The position numbers and the translations under genes were made by a program. A stretch of DNA of 7,481 nucleotides from Pirellulaceae bacterium (GTDB lineage: Bacteria; Planctomycetota; Planctomycetia; Pirellulales; Pirellulaceae). Below, piece after piece: positions 5,580 to 7,481 of the stretch. Positions within the stretch are counted from its first letter, which is position 1. Each line of letters opens with the position of its first letter. The notes under the pieces are model-generated. The model did no database searches, had not been told where the DNA came from, and was given only the letters and a program-made list of their open reading frames with translations. The stretch is from positions 1-7,481 of the forward strand of contig JASLRF010000246.1 in the NCBI GenBank assembly GCA_030744095.1, in the 5' to 3' direction.

Positions 5580-7166
5580 CTAGAGTTTTCGCAACATCTC
5601 CGCGGCTCTGTTTTCAAACAGCGATTGCCACGCTGGTGCCAAGAGACAATCGCTATCCTCTTGAGCACCTCCCACATTGCGAAGTTGTTCGGCCGTCGGA
5701 GCATAGTAGATATAGCCATTGGTGTAGCCGGCAACGAACGTCAAATCATGTGGTGACTCGCCTTTGATGTTCAGTCCAATTCGCACGGTCAGCTCGCCCG
5801 GAAACGTAATCAACACAAAATCCCCAATCCTGATTCCCAGCAGTTCGACATCGATCGTCCGCTTGCCGCCGGCCACGAGATTCGCCTGGTGCTTACGCAA
5901 CAGGGCCAGGTTGGTGTTCAATCGCGTCAGCTGCTCCATGATGTAGATGTTGCGAATGTACTTCTTCATGTTGTTCCGGTTGAGGGTATCGAGCTTCCTC
6001 AAGTCGTCGCGCCCCATCGCCTCTTCGTGGAGGTACCGGTACGAGTAAGCAGAAGGGAATTCAGCCGACAGGTTGTACTTCACGGCCAACGGCATGAACG
6101 ACTGCAGGTTGAGGAATGTGCCTCGCAGTGACTGCACCAGTCGCAGCTGTTCGGTTTCCATGGCGATAATTCGTTGCGCCAGATCGGCCCGCGGCAAGGC
6201 GATCACTTCATTCAATACAACGAGCCGGTCGTCTGCCTTGCTCTGGATCTTTCGAACTGCCCGCAACGTGCTCAGGCCCAGCAGGTTTCCCAACGGCTCG
6301 GCATCACGAGGGCGATTGGCTGGTTTGTAGGCGATTGGATTGATGTCGCCAGCGCAACCCTGCAAAAACAACGCGATTGTACCGTCACTCAGATTCTCCT
6401 CGATCACCGTCGAGGCAAAGCCGATCATATCCGCCGTGTTGCCGCCACTGGGCACGCCTTGGATGGGGTGGCAGGCGAAGTTGTAGACGACCGCCAACGT
6501 GCGACCATCTTCCCTATCCAGCCGCAGGACGCCAATTTCGGGATCTACGGGGCCGACCTCGGCAACTTCCTCGTCAGGTGGCAGCGAATAAGCATGGCGA
6601 ATGTCAATTTCCTTACCGTTCTTCAGCTTGAGTCTGCGATTCTCCATGATGCGATCTTCGTGCCCCGTGCCGGTTCCGATGGTCACAGGTACCATCTTCC
6701 CCATAGCTTGCTCGATCGCCTCGAAGGTGCGCTGCTCGATATCAGTGCAGACAGTGCCGTGACAATGGCTGGCATTGATCAGTACGTTAGCTGGCTGAAT
6801 GCTGAGTTCCTTCTCGAGGCGCGCACGCACGTTGCCGAGATACTCGTTGCGAATCGAACCAATCTCGGCGATCGCCACTGCATCGACCGTGACGAGTGCC
6901 ACCGTCGTGTCTGCAGTTTTCACGACGAGCGCTTTGACGTACAAGCGGTCATTAACCGGCCCGGCTTCAATGTTGGTGATGTCGACCTTCGCGGCACCGG
7001 CCCAGAGTTGATCCGCACCGGCCTCGCGTTCCGCGGCGACGCCAAGAAGCACGGCAAAGGCGACGAGCAAGCACTTCTTCCTTCCTGTAGATCTGACGTC
7101 GGAAACTGTGTGAAACTGAGCGGAGGCGTGATGCTTTAGGGCTGTAATTGAATCGATGGTCTTCAT
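5580..7166 (-). CDS. exported neutral/alkaline ceramidase-like protein
   Basis: The 528-residue product matches the N-terminal catalytic domain of neutral/alkaline (non-lysosomal) ceramidases. Landmarks in order are AGAAKVDIT (56-64), NASHCHGT with H134/H136, NFACHPI with H233, QGCAGDINP (269-277), FPGE with E458, and YTNGYIYYAPT (481-491). In Pseudomonas ceramidase two His, a Glu and a Tyr bind zinc; H134 or H136, H233, E458 and Y485 or Y488 are the likely equivalents. The catalytic Ser of the GDVSPN motif is replaced by N276 here (GDINP), so true ceramide hydrolysis is doubtful. The C-terminal Ig-like domain of full ceramidases is absent. An export signal lies at about 29-51 (GRKKCLLVAFAVLLGV, then AGA), after an unusually long N-terminal stretch. 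The ATG at 7166 has AAGG upstream; a longer open frame back to 7403 runs antisense through transposase DNA and was rejected. Confidence 0.85.
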   Translation of the reverse strand: MKTIDSITALKHHASAQFHTVSDVRSTGRKKCLLVAFAVLLGVAAEREAGADQLWAGAAKVDITNIEAGPVNDRLYVKALVVKTADTTVALVTVDAVAIAEIGSIRNEYLGNVRARLEKELSIQPANVLINASHCHGTVCTDIEQRTFEAIEQAMGKMVPVTIGTGTGHEDRIMENRRLKLKNGKEIDIRHAYSLPPDEEVAEVGPVDPEIGVLRLDREDGRTLAVVYNFACHPIQGVPSGGNTADMIGFASTVIEENLSDGTIALFLQGCAGDINPIAYKPANRPRDAEPLGNLLGLSTLRAVRKIQSKADDRLVVLNEVIALPRADLAQRIIAMETEQLRLVQSLRGTFLNLQSFMPLAVKYNLSAEFPSAYSYRYLHEEAMGRDDLRKLDTLNRNNMKKYIRNIYIMEQLTRLNTNLALLRKHQANLVAGGKRTIDVELLGIRIGDFVLITFPGELTVRIGLNIKGESPHDLTFVAGYTNGYIYYAPTAEQLRNVGGAQEDSDCLLAPAWQSLFENRAAEMLRKL

Positions 7167-7171
7167 CCGAA

Positions 7172-7209
7172 GTGCCTTGTTGTGGATCGTGCCTTGATGT
7201 GGATCGTGC
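7172..7209. repeat. 17-base tandem repeat in the leader of the ceramidase-like gene
   Basis: GTGCCTTGTTGTGGATC (7172-7188) is followed directly by GTGCCTTGATGTGGATC (7189-7205) and a third GTGC (7206-7209); the two full units differ at one base. In the sense of the gene (minus strand) each unit carries CAAGGCAC, so the Shine-Dalgarno-like AAGG next to the ATG has a second copy 17 bases further upstream. It ends 5 bases before the start codon and lies within the predicted 5' untranslated leader. Confidence 0.75.
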
Positions 7210-7220
7210 TGAAGTGCTTC

Positions 7221-7249
7221 GTGATAAACGCACCGCCGGCCTGTGTCAA
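7221..7249 (-). promoter_or_regulatory. sigma70-like promoter for the ceramidase-like gene
   Basis: On the minus strand a perfect -35 hexamer TTGACA (7249-7244) is followed after exactly 17 bases by TATCAC (7226-7221), which matches the -10 consensus at 4 of 6 positions. The predicted transcript would start near 7214, leaving a leader of about 48 bases that holds the 17-base tandem repeat and the ribosome binding site. Spacing and position fit well; the weak -10 suggests moderate strength. Confidence 0.55.
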
Positions 7250-7333
7250 ACGTTTTCCACGTCAGGTACACTCTAGCCCAAGTTCCCCAGTAGTGGACCA
7301 AATCTGATTTTCTAGAAATATTTTCGGTGTTGA

Positions 7334-7481
7334 TTCGACGTAAGTTGTTTCGCGTCGGTGGTGGGTGGATTGATTCTGGTGGTGGCTCGGTTGTGTCGTC
7401 CATCGAGCGAGCTGTACATCGCGGAGCAGTGGTATCCGAAGTCGGCGATGCCGCAACTGTTGGGTGTTCCGGCGGATCGAG
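7334..7481 (+). pseudogene. IS1634/IS4-type transposase fragment, N-terminus missing, continues past window
   Basis: The frame following the TGA at 7331-7333 stays open to the right edge. It includes ILVVARLCRPSSELYIAEQW and then YPKSAMPQLLGVPADR. From memory this matches a conserved internal block of IS1634-type (IS4 superfamily) transposases, in which xRLCxPxSELxIxExWYxxTALxxLLGV precedes NDxRLYRxLD. In complete members that block is preceded by roughly 100 or more residues. Here an in-frame stop precedes it, and I find no matching coding sequence in the other plus-strand frames back to about 7170. It therefore looks 5'-truncated, with the break between about 7262 and 7350. The catalytic residues would lie beyond the window. 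It points away from the ceramidase-like gene, whose promoter sits about 85 bases away. Confidence 0.75.

Noticed and set aside
6174..7139. 321-codon plus-strand frame opposite the ceramidase-like gene
   Set aside because: Antisense shadow produced by codon bias of the real gene.
7167..7403. 79-codon N-terminal extension of the ceramidase-like protein from the ATG at 7403
   Set aside because: It crosses the promoter and leader repeat and reads antisense through transposase sequence. The ATG at 7166 is followed by a plausible export signal.
1..7481. CRISPR array, tRNA, rRNA, riboswitch, toxin-antitoxin or defence genes
   Set aside because: Looked for on both strands. No regularly spaced repeats of CRISPR size, no cloverleaf or rRNA sequence, and no matching protein motifs were seen.

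Overview
This window looks like a chromosomal segment of a planctomycete, most likely a member of the Pirellulaceae. That is an inference from the mix of genes: a GGQ release-factor-like protein with a helical C-terminal extension, a CAAX-type protease with an NPYAMPPG stretch in an inserted loop, a secreted neutral-ceramidase-like protein, and wide intergenic spaces with palindromic repeats. No rRNA or other marker fixes the species.

Layout, left to right. Positions 2-133 (+) hold the last 43 codons of an ISL3-family transposase that enters from the left edge. A short hairpin-bearing gap follows. The main block lies entirely on the minus strand and is transcribed right to left: an SDR oxidoreductase (4646-3957), a GGQ peptidyl-tRNA hydrolase / release-factor-like protein (3943-3416), a 180-base gap with a possible 28-residue hydrophobic ORF, rimO (3235-1829), pgsA (1821-1237) and a CPBP/CAAX-type membrane protease (1240-197). 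Gaps of 13 and 7 bases and an ATGA stop/start overlap suggest two tightly coupled groups, SDR with the release-factor-like gene and rimO-pgsA-CPBP, which may form one operon. Two of the genes act on the ribosome (S12 methylthiolation; peptidyl-tRNA hydrolysis) and two at the membrane (anionic phospholipid synthesis; intramembrane proteolysis).

From 4647 to 5352 there is no convincing gene. The half nearest the SDR gene carries a 17-base-period direct repeat and a 12-base perfect palindrome. The stretch 4977-5224 is a cluster of four inverted repeats, including a 19-base perfect inverted repeat of a GGACGCAGAG/CTCTGCGTCC type that looks like dispersed palindromic DNA. A 34-residue single-pass membrane peptide ORF (5353-5457, +) follows.

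The right third is a 528-residue exported neutral/alkaline-ceramidase-like protein (7166-5580, minus). It keeps probable zinc ligands but has Asn where the ceramidase catalytic Ser sits. It has a good sigma70-like promoter (7249-7221) and a 17-base tandem repeat in its predicted leader, duplicating the Shine-Dalgarno-like sequence. Beyond the promoter, 7334-7481 (+) is an internal piece of an IS1634/IS4-type transposase that runs off the right edge and seems to lack its N-terminal coding part.

No CRISPR, tRNA, rRNA, phage or recognisable defence system is visible. I see no clearly new multi-gene system. The items most worth a second look are the two micro-ORFs, the GGQ protein's extra C-terminal domain, the palindrome cluster, the repeat in the ceramidase-like leader, and the missing catalytic Ser in that protein.
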